15,724 nucleotides of DNA from an uncultured Roseburia sp. (lineage in GTDB: Bacteria; Bacillota; Clostridia; Lachnospirales; Lachnospiraceae). Shown here piece after piece: positions 1-6,500 of the stretch. Under the pieces are notes generated by a model. It was not told where the DNA came from. It worked only from the letters and a program-made list of their open reading frames with translations, and made no database searches. Position numbers and translations under genes: made by a program. The stretch lies in the NCBI GenBank assembly GCA_900548205.1, contig URJS01000060.1:1-15724 (forward strand). The letters run 5' to 3'. Each line of letters opens with the position of its first letter. The first letter of the stretch is position 1.

Positions 1-61
1 CAAATGGCTCAAATAAAGGCTTTTTTGTGCAAAATAAATAAGAAAGTATAGAGAGACAGCT

Positions 62-844
62 ATGGCAGTAATGACAAAGGAAATTCTTGCCCTATCGATT
101 GAAATCGGCGATGCGCTGCTTAGAAACGGCGCGGAGGTCTATCGCGTGGAAGACACCGTCGTGCATATTTTAGAAGCCTATGAGGTGGAAAACTATGACG
201 TGTATGTACTATCAAACGGTATTTTTGCAAGCGCCAACGAACACAAGGACGACGCCTGCAGCATGGTGCGCCATATCCCGCTCGGCAGTATCCATCTGGA
301 GCGCATTGCCGCCCTCAACCAGTTGTCCAGAGAAATCTGTTCGCACGAATGCTCCCTGATCGACGCATGGCATCGCCTTGAGCAATGTAAAAGCATTCCC
401 TATAGCCCCAAGCTGACCCAGCTCTTTTTCTGCGGTCTTGGCTGCGGCTGCTTTAGCTATCTCTTTGGAGGCGCTGTGCTTGATGCGGTAATGTCCTTTT
501 TTATCGGAATGCTGCTGCAATTATTTCGTGGCAGCTTTAACCGGAAGAAAACCTCAAAATTTATTATCAATATCCTCGGAAGCGCGCTTGTGACACTGCT
601 TGCCCTGACATTCTTACACTTAGGAGCCCCAACGCACTACGACAAAGTCATCATCGGAGGTATTATGCCGCTTGTTCCGGGCATCGCGTTCACAACGTCC
701 ATCCGTGATTTTTTTAACGGGGATTACTTATCCGGAGCGATCCATATGATCGATGCGATCTTAACGGCATTTTGCATTGCCGTCGGCGTCGGTACAGTCA
801 TCACCGTATTTCGTTTCTTACTGGGAGGTGCATTTTTAGCATGA
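62..844 (+). CDS. ThrE-type exporter, large (N-terminal, DUF1212-like) subunit
   Basis: Likely one half of a two-component ThrE/YjjP-YjjB-like exporter in the cytoplasmic membrane; the family exports threonine/serine or, for YjjPB, succinate. The soluble N-terminal part (about residues 1-115) has the family pattern of an amphipathic helix with LLRNGAEVYRVED at 20-31. The rest is hydrophobic with about five membrane segments near 118-137, 141-155, 167-187, 195-212 and 230-256, and the segment signature GGIMPLVPG lies at 199-207. The length of 260 aa fits split-type large subunits. Start: ATG at 62 follows a weak GAGAGA; ATG at 71 is an equally possible start. The stop overlaps the start of the partner gene at 841 (ATGA), the usual arrangement for this pair. 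Family assignment is confident; the substrate cannot be told from sequence. Confidence 0.9.
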   Translation: MAVMTKEILALSIEIGDALLRNGAEVYRVEDTVVHILEAYEVENYDVYVLSNGIFASANEHKDDACSMVRHIPLGSIHLERIAALNQLSREICSHECSLIDAWHRLEQCKSIPYSPKLTQLFFCGLGCGCFSYLFGGAVLDAVMSFFIGMLLQLFRGSFNRKKTSKFIINILGSALVTLLALTFLHLGAPTHYDKVIIGGIMPLVPGIAFTTSIRDFFNGDYLSGAIHMIDAILTAFCIAVGVGTVITVFRFLLGGAFLA

Positions 845-1278
845 TCATACAAATTATCTTAAGTTTAATCGCAACCCTTTCCTTTGCGCTCCTTTTCGGC
901 GCTCCAAAATCAGAGCTTCTTTTTTGCGGAATTGCCGGTGCTCTCGGCTGGGTTGTCTACCTGATCTTTTTAAACTTTGACAGCGGAGTGACTGTGCCGA
1001 ATCTTGTCGCCACACTGGCTCTGACTGTATTTTCACGCACCATCGCCTCGATCCGCAGAAATCCGGTAACCGTATATTTGATCTCCGGTATCTTCCCGCT
1101 TGTTCCGGGAGCCGGCATTTATTATACGTCCTATTATTTCATTATGAACGACACCGCCAACAGCTCCGCCTACGGCATGGAAACCGTCAAGGTAGCCGGC
1201 GCCATCGTGCTTGGCATCGTTTTCGGCTTTGGTCTTCCGCAGAGCTGGTTTAATAAGCTTGGCACGCTTCGGAAATAG
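841..1278 (+). CDS. ThrE-type exporter, small (ThrE_2/DUF3815-like) subunit
   Basis: Small integral membrane partner (145 aa) of the upstream ThrE-like protein; together they would form the complete exporter that single-chain ThrE provides in Corynebacterium. The chain is almost entirely hydrophobic, with about four or five membrane segments. The family signature GIFPLVPGAGIYYT lies at 83-96 and mirrors the MPLVPG motif of the large subunit. The start at 841 is chosen over an upstream in-frame ATG at 772 because GGGAGGTG (823-830) sits 10 nt before it, because ATGA overlap with the upstream stop is typical, and because the extra 23 residues would be Arg/His-rich and unlike the family. The two genes are translationally coupled. 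The gene ends 36 nt from the convergent ABC-F gene. Confidence 0.9.
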   Translation: MIIQIILSLIATLSFALLFGAPKSELLFCGIAGALGWVVYLIFLNFDSGVTVPNLVATLALTVFSRTIASIRRNPVTVYLISGIFPLVPGAGIYYTSYYFIMNDTANSSAYGMETVKVAGAIVLGIVFGFGLPQSWFNKLGTLRK

Positions 1279-1284
1279 TGTTTT

Positions 1285-1310
1285 ATTCTGCTCGCCCTCC
1301 AAAGCAGAAT
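1285..1310. terminator. Weak hairpin between convergent genes
   Basis: ATTCTGC (1285-1291) and GCAGAAT (1304-1310) form a 7-bp stem with a 12-nt loop. It lies in the 36-nt gap between the stop of the ThrE_2-like gene on + and the stop of the ABC-F gene on -. Neither side has a clear U-tract (CCCCC follows on +, AAAAC on -), so it may end transcription poorly or act only as a 3' stabilising hairpin. Confidence 0.35.
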
Positions 1311-1314
1311 CCCC

Positions 1315-3174
1315 CTACTGCTTTGCTATCTTCGCCGCCAAATCCTCCAGATACATCCAGCGCTCCATCTTCTCCTCTAACGCGGCTTCCAATTCCTTTT
1401 TCTCAGCCATAAGCTGATTCAATTTCACAAAATCATGGGCGGATGCTTCAATCTCCTGATCTAATGCAGCAATGCGAGCTTCCAACTCTGCCATATCCGC
1501 TTCAATCGTCTCGTAATCCTTTTGCTCTTTATAGGTAAACTTCAGCTTCTGCGGCCCACGGGTACGCTGTCCCTTTTCCTTTGCAGGAGCAGTCAGCTTC
1601 GCAGCACTTCGCGTCATTTCGCCCTGCTCACTCCAGCCTTCTGCTTCCTTTCTCATCGCATAGTCTGTATACCCGCCTTCATACTGCCGGAGTCTGCCAT
1701 TTTCTTCAAAAGCAAAGATCCGCTTCATCGTACGATCCAAAAAATAACGGTCATGGGAAACGACCACTGCGATCCCCTCATAGCGATCCAAATAGTCCTC
1801 TAAAATCGTGAGCGTGGCAATATCAAGATTGTTCGTCGGTTCGTCAAGCAAAATAAAATTAGGTGAAGCGGCAAGCACGCGCAGCAAGTTTAACCGTTTT
1901 TTCTCACCCCCGGATAATTTTCCAATCGGACTGTACTGCTTCTCCGGTGAAAACAAAAAACGTTCCAGCATGGCAGAGGCTGACAATACGCCATCTTCCG
2001 TTTGAATAAACTCTGCCGTATCTTTCACATAGTCAATCACTCTCTGGTCTGGATCCATATAAGACAGATCAATCTCATTGTTCCCTCCATGCTCCCCTGG
2101 CTTTTCTGAAGCGATCTCCTGCGCATAATATCCCATCTTAACCGTCTGTCCAATGATCACCTGACCGGAATCGTACGGGATCATCCCGGCAATTATCTTT
2201 AACAAGGTAGATTTCCCACAGCCATTCGGTCCGACAAACCCCACCCTGTCCCCCTTTAAAAAAATATAACTAAAATCGTCGATCAGCTTTCTGTCCCCGT
2301 AGCCTTTACAGATATGCTCCAGTTCTACGGTAGTTTTTCCCAGCCTTGCTGAAATAGAGCTTAACTCCAGCCTTGAGTCCTCTGTTGCCCCCGGTCGGTC
2401 TCTAAACTCCTCATACCGCTGAATGCGCGCCTTCTGTTTCGTAGAACGCGCCCTTGCTCCCCTGCGCATCCATTCCAGTTCCACCCGCAGAATGGATTGA
2501 CGCTTGCGCTCGCTCGCCATCTCCATATCTTCCCGCAGTGCCTTCAATTCCAGAAAGCCGGAGTAATTCGTCTGATAGCTGTAAACGGAGCCTTTATCTA
2601 TCTCCACGATCCGGTTGCATACACTGTCCAGAAAATAGCGGTCATGCGTTACCATGATCAATGCGCCTCTCCGCTTTTTCAGATAAGCCTCCAGCCAGTC
2701 CGCCATCTCGTTGTCCAGATGGTTGGTCGGCTCATCCAACAATAAAATATCCGCGGGCGAAAGCAACACAGAGATCAGTGCCAAACGCTTTCTCTGCCCG
2801 CCGGAAAGCTGTCCCGTCGGCTGTTCAAAATCATTGATCCCAAGCCGTGTCATCATCGCCTTTGCATCGCTTTCCATCGTCCACCTGTTCTCATCTGTAA
2901 CATTACCGGCAAGCACCCATTCCAGCGCCGGCATCTTAGGAGCAAATTCCGGGTGCTGCGGTAAATATCGGATCACCACATGATTCGCGGTTGTGATCGT
3001 CCCCTCATCCGGTTCTTCCATACCCGCCAGCATTTTTAAAAGCGTGGTCTTTCCGGTTCCGTTCGTTCCGATCACGCCGACCTTTTCGCCCTCCTGCAAA
3101 GAAAACGACGCACGGTCAAACACCTTGCGTTCCGCGAATACCTTTGTTATCTTCTCTATATTCATCAAATTCAT
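1315..3174 (-). CDS. uup: ABC-F family ATPase, Uup/YfmR type
   Basis: Soluble ABC-F protein with two ATPase domains and no membrane segment. Such proteins bind the ribosomal E-site region and act in translation or rescue of stalled ribosomes. Domain 1: Walker A GTNGTGKTT at 36-44, signature LSGGQRKRL at 123-131, Walker B ILLLDEPTNHLD at 143-154, switch His in THDRYF. A charged helical linker covers about 200-285 (the P-site tRNA interaction motif region). Domain 2: GPNGCGKST at 315-323, LSGGEKKRL at 420-428, FILLDEPTNNLD at 440-451. A basic linker leads to a C-terminal coiled coil at about 545-619, the extra domain that separates Uup/YfmR from EttA. Length 619 aa fits. Start ATG 3174 is preferred over ATG three codons on because of GAGG 7 nt upstream. 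No antibiotic-specific arm can be identified, so a resistance role is not supported. Confidence 0.9.
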   Translation of the reverse strand: MNLMNIEKITKVFAERKVFDRASFSLQEGEKVGVIGTNGTGKTTLLKMLAGMEEPDEGTITTANHVVIRYLPQHPEFAPKMPALEWVLAGNVTDENRWTMESDAKAMMTRLGINDFEQPTGQLSGGQRKRLALISVLLSPADILLLDEPTNHLDNEMADWLEAYLKKRRGALIMVTHDRYFLDSVCNRIVEIDKGSVYSYQTNYSGFLELKALREDMEMASERKRQSILRVELEWMRRGARARSTKQKARIQRYEEFRDRPGATEDSRLELSSISARLGKTTVELEHICKGYGDRKLIDDFSYIFLKGDRVGFVGPNGCGKSTLLKIIAGMIPYDSGQVIIGQTVKMGYYAQEIASEKPGEHGGNNEIDLSYMDPDQRVIDYVKDTAEFIQTEDGVLSASAMLERFLFSPEKQYSPIGKLSGGEKKRLNLLRVLAASPNFILLDEPTNNLDIATLTILEDYLDRYEGIAVVVSHDRYFLDRTMKRIFAFEENGRLRQYEGGYTDYAMRKEAEGWSEQGEMTRSAAKLTAPAKEKGQRTRGPQKLKFTYKEQKDYETIEADMAELEARIAALDQEIEASAHDFVKLNQLMAEKKELEAALEEKMERWMYLEDLAAKIAKQ

Positions 3175-3203
3175 TGCTATGCCTCTTTCCGTTATTTTCC
3201 CTC

Positions 3204-3214
3204 ATTGTAGCATA
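3204..3214 (-). promoter_or_regulatory. Extended -10 promoter of the ABC-F gene
   Basis: Minus-strand TATGC-TACAAT is a TRTGN extended -10 with a 5/6 -10 hexamer, 29 nt before the ATG. No TTGACA-like -35 is seen at 16-18 nt, as expected for extended -10 promoters. This gives the gene its own transcript separate from the alarmone synthetase gene upstream. Confidence 0.6.
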
Positions 3215-3250
3215 AACGAAACAGCAGTGATCCTGCTCCCTTATGCTGCG

Positions 3251-3282
3251 AAAAGGAAGCCTTATCAAAAAGCTTCCTCTTT
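3251..3282 (-). terminator. Hairpin terminator after the alarmone synthetase gene
   Basis: AGGAAGC (3254-3260) pairs with GCTTCCT (3272-3278), a 7-bp stem with an 11-nt loop. On the minus strand it is followed by TTT before CGCAGC, a short U-run. It lies about 100 nt after the synthetase stop and before the ABC-F promoter, the expected place. The short U-run keeps confidence moderate. Confidence 0.5.
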
Positions 3283-3381
3283 GCCCATGCTTTATTTTAT
3301 TATCCGAAAAAATAATCTTTCAAATCATTCCTCACCCTTGTGTCCGCTATGTAAGAAACTCATTTTACTAAAACAGCAGAC

Positions 3382-4059
3382 TTAGGACAGCGCCTCTGCG
3401 TTCTCCTCCTGCGCAGCTCTCGCCTCGATAATCGCTTCATTCAACTGCAGCATCTTTGCATCCAGCATAGACACGATGCCAGAGCACTCGCGCAGATCCC
3501 GGCTGATATAATCCGGCGCATTTCCCTCAAATTTATAATAAATCTTATGCTCTAAGCTCGCCCAAAAATCCATCGCCATCGTACGGATCTGTATCTCTAC
3601 CTTCGTATCTATCACGCGGTCGGAAAGAAAGATCGGAACAGTCACCAGCATATGATAGCTCTTATAACCGCTCTCCTTCGGATGCCTGATATAATCCTTC
3701 ACGGAAAGTACCGTAAGGTCATTCTGCTTACCGATCATCTCCGCAAGCTTATAAATATCCGAGGTAAAGGAGCATACGATCCGAATACCCGCAATATCGT
3801 TGATATGATTCACCATATTGTCAATCGACGAATCATAGCCGTAACGCCGCAGCTTCTTTACAATACTCTCCGACGTCTTGATCCGGGACTTGATATATTC
3901 AATCGGGTTATACTGATGCACCTGCTGAAATTCATCGTTTAAAATCTCAACCTTTGTCCGTACCTCCTTGAGTGCCGAATTATATAAGAAAATAACTGTA
4001 TTCCAGCTATCCACTCCCTCACTTAATGTAAAATCTCCCAATACGAACGCCTTGTCCAT
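3382..4059 (-). CDS. Small alarmone synthetase (RelP/YwaC-like GTP pyrophosphokinase)
   Basis: Single-domain (p)ppGpp synthetase that transfers pyrophosphate from ATP to GDP/GTP. At 225 aa it contains only the RelA/SpoT synthetase fold, with no HD hydrolase, TGS or ACT domain, so it is a small alarmone synthetase rather than the ribosome-bound Rel. Visible family blocks: NPIEYIKSRIK at 51-61, INDIAGIRIVCSF at 86-98, the G-loop KDYIRHPKESGYKSYH at 121-136, and EIQIRTMAMDFWASLEHKIYYK-type catalytic block at 155-176 including Glu155 and Gln157. From memory these blocks are nearer RelP (YwaC) than RelQ; an alignment would decide. The start has GGAGG 6 nt upstream. It has its own extended -10 promoter, so it is probably transcriptionally controlled, as known for RelP under cell-wall stress in Firmicutes. 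Confidence 0.9.
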   Translation of the reverse strand: MDKAFVLGDFTLSEGVDSWNTVIFLYNSALKEVRTKVEILNDEFQQVHQYNPIEYIKSRIKTSESIVKKLRRYGYDSSIDNMVNHINDIAGIRIVCSFTSDIYKLAEMIGKQNDLTVLSVKDYIRHPKESGYKSYHMLVTVPIFLSDRVIDTKVEIQIRTMAMDFWASLEHKIYYKFEGNAPDYISRDLRECSGIVSMLDAKMLQLNEAIIEARAAQEENAEALS

Positions 4060-4109
4060 TTCCTTCCTCCAAATCTAAAGAGCGTACGAAGCTTCCATGC
4101 TTCTGCAAT

Positions 4110-4120
4110 AGTATAGCATA
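4110..4120 (-). promoter_or_regulatory. Extended -10 promoter of the alarmone synthetase gene
   Basis: Minus-strand TATGC-TATACT is a full extended -10 (TRTGN plus a 5/6 hexamer) about 50 nt upstream of the ATG. The -35 position at 17 nt has no TTGACA-like hexamer. The region upstream is AT-rich (4140-4170). It is nearly identical to the elements before the ABC-F gene and dnaE. Confidence 0.6.
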
Positions 4121-4210
4121 CTTTCCACCATGACGGGGCAATATTTATCAATTTTTATGATATTTTAATCTCCGGCAAAAGCTTCTCTTAAATCATCGGA
4201 CTTCCGGAAA

Positions 4211-4231
4211 AACAAAATCTCTTACAAAGAG
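4211..4231 (-). terminator. Small hairpin with U-rich tail after the 87-codon gene
   Basis: CTCTT (4219-4223) and AAGAG (4227-4231) form a 5-bp, 3-nt-loop hairpin immediately after the minus-strand TAG at 4232-4234. On the minus strand ATTTTGTTTTT follows. The stem is short and AT-rich, so termination is uncertain, but place and U-tract fit the end of the methyltransferase operon. Confidence 0.4.
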
Positions 4232-4495
4232 CTAATCCTCCTCTATCACCTGCATTTCCAAAAAATCAAAGGCAATCTCCTCCATAAAACTGTCCTGTGT
4301 AAAGCGCGTTTTGGCATGACGCTTAAATTCCTCTACATTCGCGTCCAGCCAGACCGGTTTTCCAAGATCAAATTCGTAGCAAACATCATCCAGCGCACGA
4401 AAAATTTTGTGCGTTCTCGTATCGTCTGACATATCTGTCATCGTTGTATCACGCAGCAAACGATTCTCCTTTATCAGCTTAAACCAGATTCTCAC
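4232..4495 (-). CDS. Conserved-looking small protein of unknown function (87 aa)
   Basis: I cannot assign a function. The product is 87 aa, acidic toward the C terminus, with no membrane segment, signal peptide or Cys/His metal cluster. It begins with a hydrophobic/aromatic strand-like RIWFKLI, contains DDTRTHKIFRALDDVCYEF around 24-42 (amphipathic helix), and has FKRHAKTRF at 57-65. It starts at GTG (4493-4495) and overlaps the methyltransferase stop as GTGA. A strong SD, GGGGAGGAG at 4503-4511, lies inside the end of the upstream gene, 7 nt before GTG. Tight coupling and a good SD show it is translated and suggest a role linked to the methyltransferase, for example RNA or ribosome related. 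That link is inference from context only. Confidence 0.8.
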   Translation of the reverse strand: MRIWFKLIKENRLLRDTTMTDMSDDTRTHKIFRALDDVCYEFDLGKPVWLDANVEEFKRHAKTRFTQDSFMEEIAFDFLEMQVIEED

Positions 4496-5280
4496 CTTGT
4501 CTCTCCTCCCCTGCGCTGCCGATTCACCTCATACATTAACAGTGACGCAGAAACCGCCGCATTTAACGACTCCACCTCTCCCTCCATCGGAATGCGGATG
4601 CGGGCATCGGCTCTCGCCGCCGTTTCCTCCGACAGTCCGTTTCCCTCATTTCCGATCAAAAAAGCAGTCGCTCCGCGATAGCATGGCTCGTCGTATGGCA
4701 CACTTCCCCTTAAGTGCGCCGCATAGATCTCAACGCCCCTCTCACGCAGATGCTCCGCCGTCTCTCCCAAATCGTCCGTCACAAAAAAAGGTACACGGTA
4801 GATACTTCCCATCGTGGAACGGATCGTCTTTGGATGAAATAAATCCACCGTTGTCCGGTTCATGATCACTCCGGTGATACCCGCACCCTCCCCGGTGCGC
4901 AGCATTGTCCCCAGATTTCCCGGATCCTGGATGCTCTCTAATATGAGCAAATGCGTCCGCTCTCCATCGATCAGCTCCTCCAGCTCGTAGTGCGGCATCC
5001 TCATAAGACATAAAATTCCCTGCGGCGTCTTTGTATCGGAAATTGCACGAAACACGGTATCTGACACAACCTCATACGGCTGCCGCAGAGACAATCCCGT
5101 CTCCTCCGCTTCTTTTAAAAAGCTCTCTGACACATACACCGCAGAAATCCATTCCTTCGGCGCCTCCTCATACATCTTTCTGCCTTCCACGACAAAAAGT
5201 CTCTCCGCCCGCCGCTCTTTTGCCTTTTTTATGAGCGCTGCCACATGCTTCATCTGCACATTTCCGGCACTTGTAATCAT
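4492..5280 (-). CDS. SpoU/TrmH-family RNA 2'-O-methyltransferase (probable 23S rRNA)
   Basis: SPOUT-class, SAM-dependent 2'-O-ribose methyltransferase, 262 aa. An N-terminal substrate-binding domain (about 20-95; LFVVEGRKMYEEA near 28-40) precedes the trefoil-knot domain. All three SpoU motifs are present: motif 1 with QDPGNLGTMLRT at 118-129 (Asn122 and Arg128), motif 2 LIGNEGNGL at 208-216, and motif 3 IPMEGEVESLNAAVSASL at 230-247. The architecture fits RlmB/TsnR-like enzymes acting on large-subunit rRNA, but the target nucleotide cannot be read from sequence. Start ATG 5280 follows GAGGGGGAG. The gene heads a two-gene operon with the overlapping 87-codon gene and lies downstream of the pfkA terminator, so it should have its own promoter, although no convincing one is visible between 5281 and 5421. 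Confidence 0.92.
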   Translation of the reverse strand: MITSAGNVQMKHVAALIKKAKERRAERLFVVEGRKMYEEAPKEWISAVYVSESFLKEAEETGLSLRQPYEVVSDTVFRAISDTKTPQGILCLMRMPHYELEELIDGERTHLLILESIQDPGNLGTMLRTGEGAGITGVIMNRTTVDLFHPKTIRSTMGSIYRVPFFVTDDLGETAEHLRERGVEIYAAHLRGSVPYDEPCYRGATAFLIGNEGNGLSEETAARADARIRIPMEGEVESLNAAVSASLLMYEVNRQRRGGETR

Positions 5281-5334
5281 AGCTCCCCCTCTTTCTCACT
5301 CCTGTGCTCCCCAAAAACCTTACCGTTCCAGCTG

Positions 5335-5396
5335 TCCCGCTTGCGGGATTCCTCCCCTGCGGCGGGTCGCATTTGCGACTCTTTTCTATTCCGCCG
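5335..5396. repeat. Cluster of GC-rich palindromes, possible dispersed repeat unit
   Basis: Two perfect 6-bp palindromes share the layout stem-TT-stem: TCCCGC-TT-GCGGGA (5335-5348) and GTCGCA-TT-TGCGAC (5366-5379). The second is also flanked by CGGCGG (5360-5365) and CCGCCG (5391-5396). The G+C content is well above that of the neighbouring spacer. It lies in the spacer after the pfkA terminator and before the methyltransferase start, the sort of place where REP-like elements sit. Only one copy is in this window, so the repeat status is inference. Confidence 0.4.
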
Positions 5397-5416
5397 TTTT
5401 GCGTTTCCCATCAAGC

Positions 5417-5457
5417 AAAAACTCCGCGAATGAAGATCGCATCTATCATCCGCGGAG
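5417..5457 (-). terminator. Strong Rho-independent terminator of pfkA
   Basis: On the minus strand CTCCGCGGATGA plus AGAT pairs with ATCT plus TCATTCGCGGAG: about 16 bp with one G-U pair, one bulged T and a GCG loop. TTTTT follows at 5421-5417. It begins 18 nt after the pfkA stop and should end the dnaE-pfkA transcript. Confidence 0.9.
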
Positions 5458-5474
5458 CATCAGCTCTCCCGTCT

Positions 5475-6449
5475 CTATAAAGAAAGTCTCCTGCTGATCT
5501 GGAACTCATATTCCGGAATTGTTTTCTCCATCGCAAGCGCCTCATCAATATCAAAATCGACAAACTCACCGTGCCGGTAGCCAACAACACGATTGCTCTT
5601 TCCCTCACAAAGCAGGTCCACTGCCAGCGCGCCCATCGTTGACGCATAAACACGGTCCTTACAGGTCGGGCTTCCGCCGCGCTGCATGTGTCCGAGAATC
5701 GTTGCGCGCGTCTCCACACCTGTCGCAGCCTCAATACGCTTTGCCATGCTCGCAGAATGTCCGATCCCCTCCGCATTTACAATGATATGATGCTTCTTGC
5801 CGCGCTTACGGTTCTCAATAATGTGGTTGACGATCTTCTGCTCATCGTAATCATAACGCTCCGGCAGCAGGATGTCCTCCGCACCATTGGCAATACCGCA
5901 CCAAAGTGCAAGATAACCGGCGCCGCGTCCCATTACCTCAATGATACTGCAACGCTCATGAGAGGTCGAGGTATCACGCACCTTGTCAATCGCCTCCATC
6001 GCCGTATTTACCGCGGTATCAAAGCCGATCGTATATTCTGTACAGGCAATGTCGAGATCGATCGTGCCCGGAAGCCCGATGGTATTAATCCCGTATGCCG
6101 CCAGCTTCTGTGCTCCCTTAAAGGAACCGTCGCCGCCGATAACGATCATACCGTCGATGCCATGCTTTTTGCAAATTTCAGCGCCCTTCTTCTGTCCTTC
6201 CGCTGTTGTAAACTCCACACAGCGTGCCGTCTGCAGGATCGTACCGCCTCTTTGGATAATGTCCGATACGTCCTTTCCTTCCATATCTACAATTTCTTCC
6301 TGAAGAAGTCCTGCATACCCCCTCTGGATTCCTTTTACGCTTTTTCCCTTTGCAATCGCTTCACGAACTACCGCACGAATGGCAGCATTCATTCCCGGAG
6401 CATCGCCACCACTGGTAAGCACACCAATTGTGTTAATCTCTTTTGCCAT
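5475..6449 (-). CDS. pfkA: ATP-dependent 6-phosphofructokinase
   Basis: Cytosolic glycolytic enzyme converting fructose-6-phosphate and ATP to fructose-1,6-bisphosphate, normally a tetramer. At 324 aa it matches the bacterial PfkA family. Visible: the N-terminal LTSGGDAPGMNAAIR nucleotide loop at 11-25; GGDGS at 105-109 with the Gly that marks ATP rather than PPi use; the catalytic PGTIDLDI at 127-134 holding Asp131 and Asp133 (E. coli Asp127/Asp129); EVMGRGAGYLAL at 171-182; and HMQRGGSP at 254-261 near the effector/subunit interface. The family's usual Asn of TIDND is Leu132 here. Start ATG 6449 has AGGAGG 9 nt upstream. The 51-nt gap to dnaE and absence of a clear promoter or terminator in it suggest co-transcription. 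Confidence 0.97.
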   Translation of the reverse strand: MAKEINTIGVLTSGGDAPGMNAAIRAVVREAIAKGKSVKGIQRGYAGLLQEEIVDMEGKDVSDIIQRGGTILQTARCVEFTTAEGQKKGAEICKKHGIDGMIVIGGDGSFKGAQKLAAYGINTIGLPGTIDLDIACTEYTIGFDTAVNTAMEAIDKVRDTSTSHERCSIIEVMGRGAGYLALWCGIANGAEDILLPERYDYDEQKIVNHIIENRKRGKKHHIIVNAEGIGHSASMAKRIEAATGVETRATILGHMQRGGSPTCKDRVYASTMGALAVDLLCEGKSNRVVGYRHGEFVDFDIDEALAMEKTIPEYEFQISRRLSL

Positions 6450-6500
6450 TTATCCATTCCTCCTAAAATAATATACCCATTATCCATAGTCTATCTTATT

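Noticed and set aside
1..61. Promoter of the ThrE-like operon (TATAGA at 47-52)
   Set aside because: It would put the transcript start almost on the ATG with no room for an SD, and the -35 is poor; the true promoter is probably left of the window.
1315..3174. Antibiotic-resistance ABC-F (Vga/Msr/OptrA-like)
   Set aside because: The C-terminal coiled coil, short inter-domain linker and housekeeping context fit Uup/YfmR; no resistance-specific long arm is visible.
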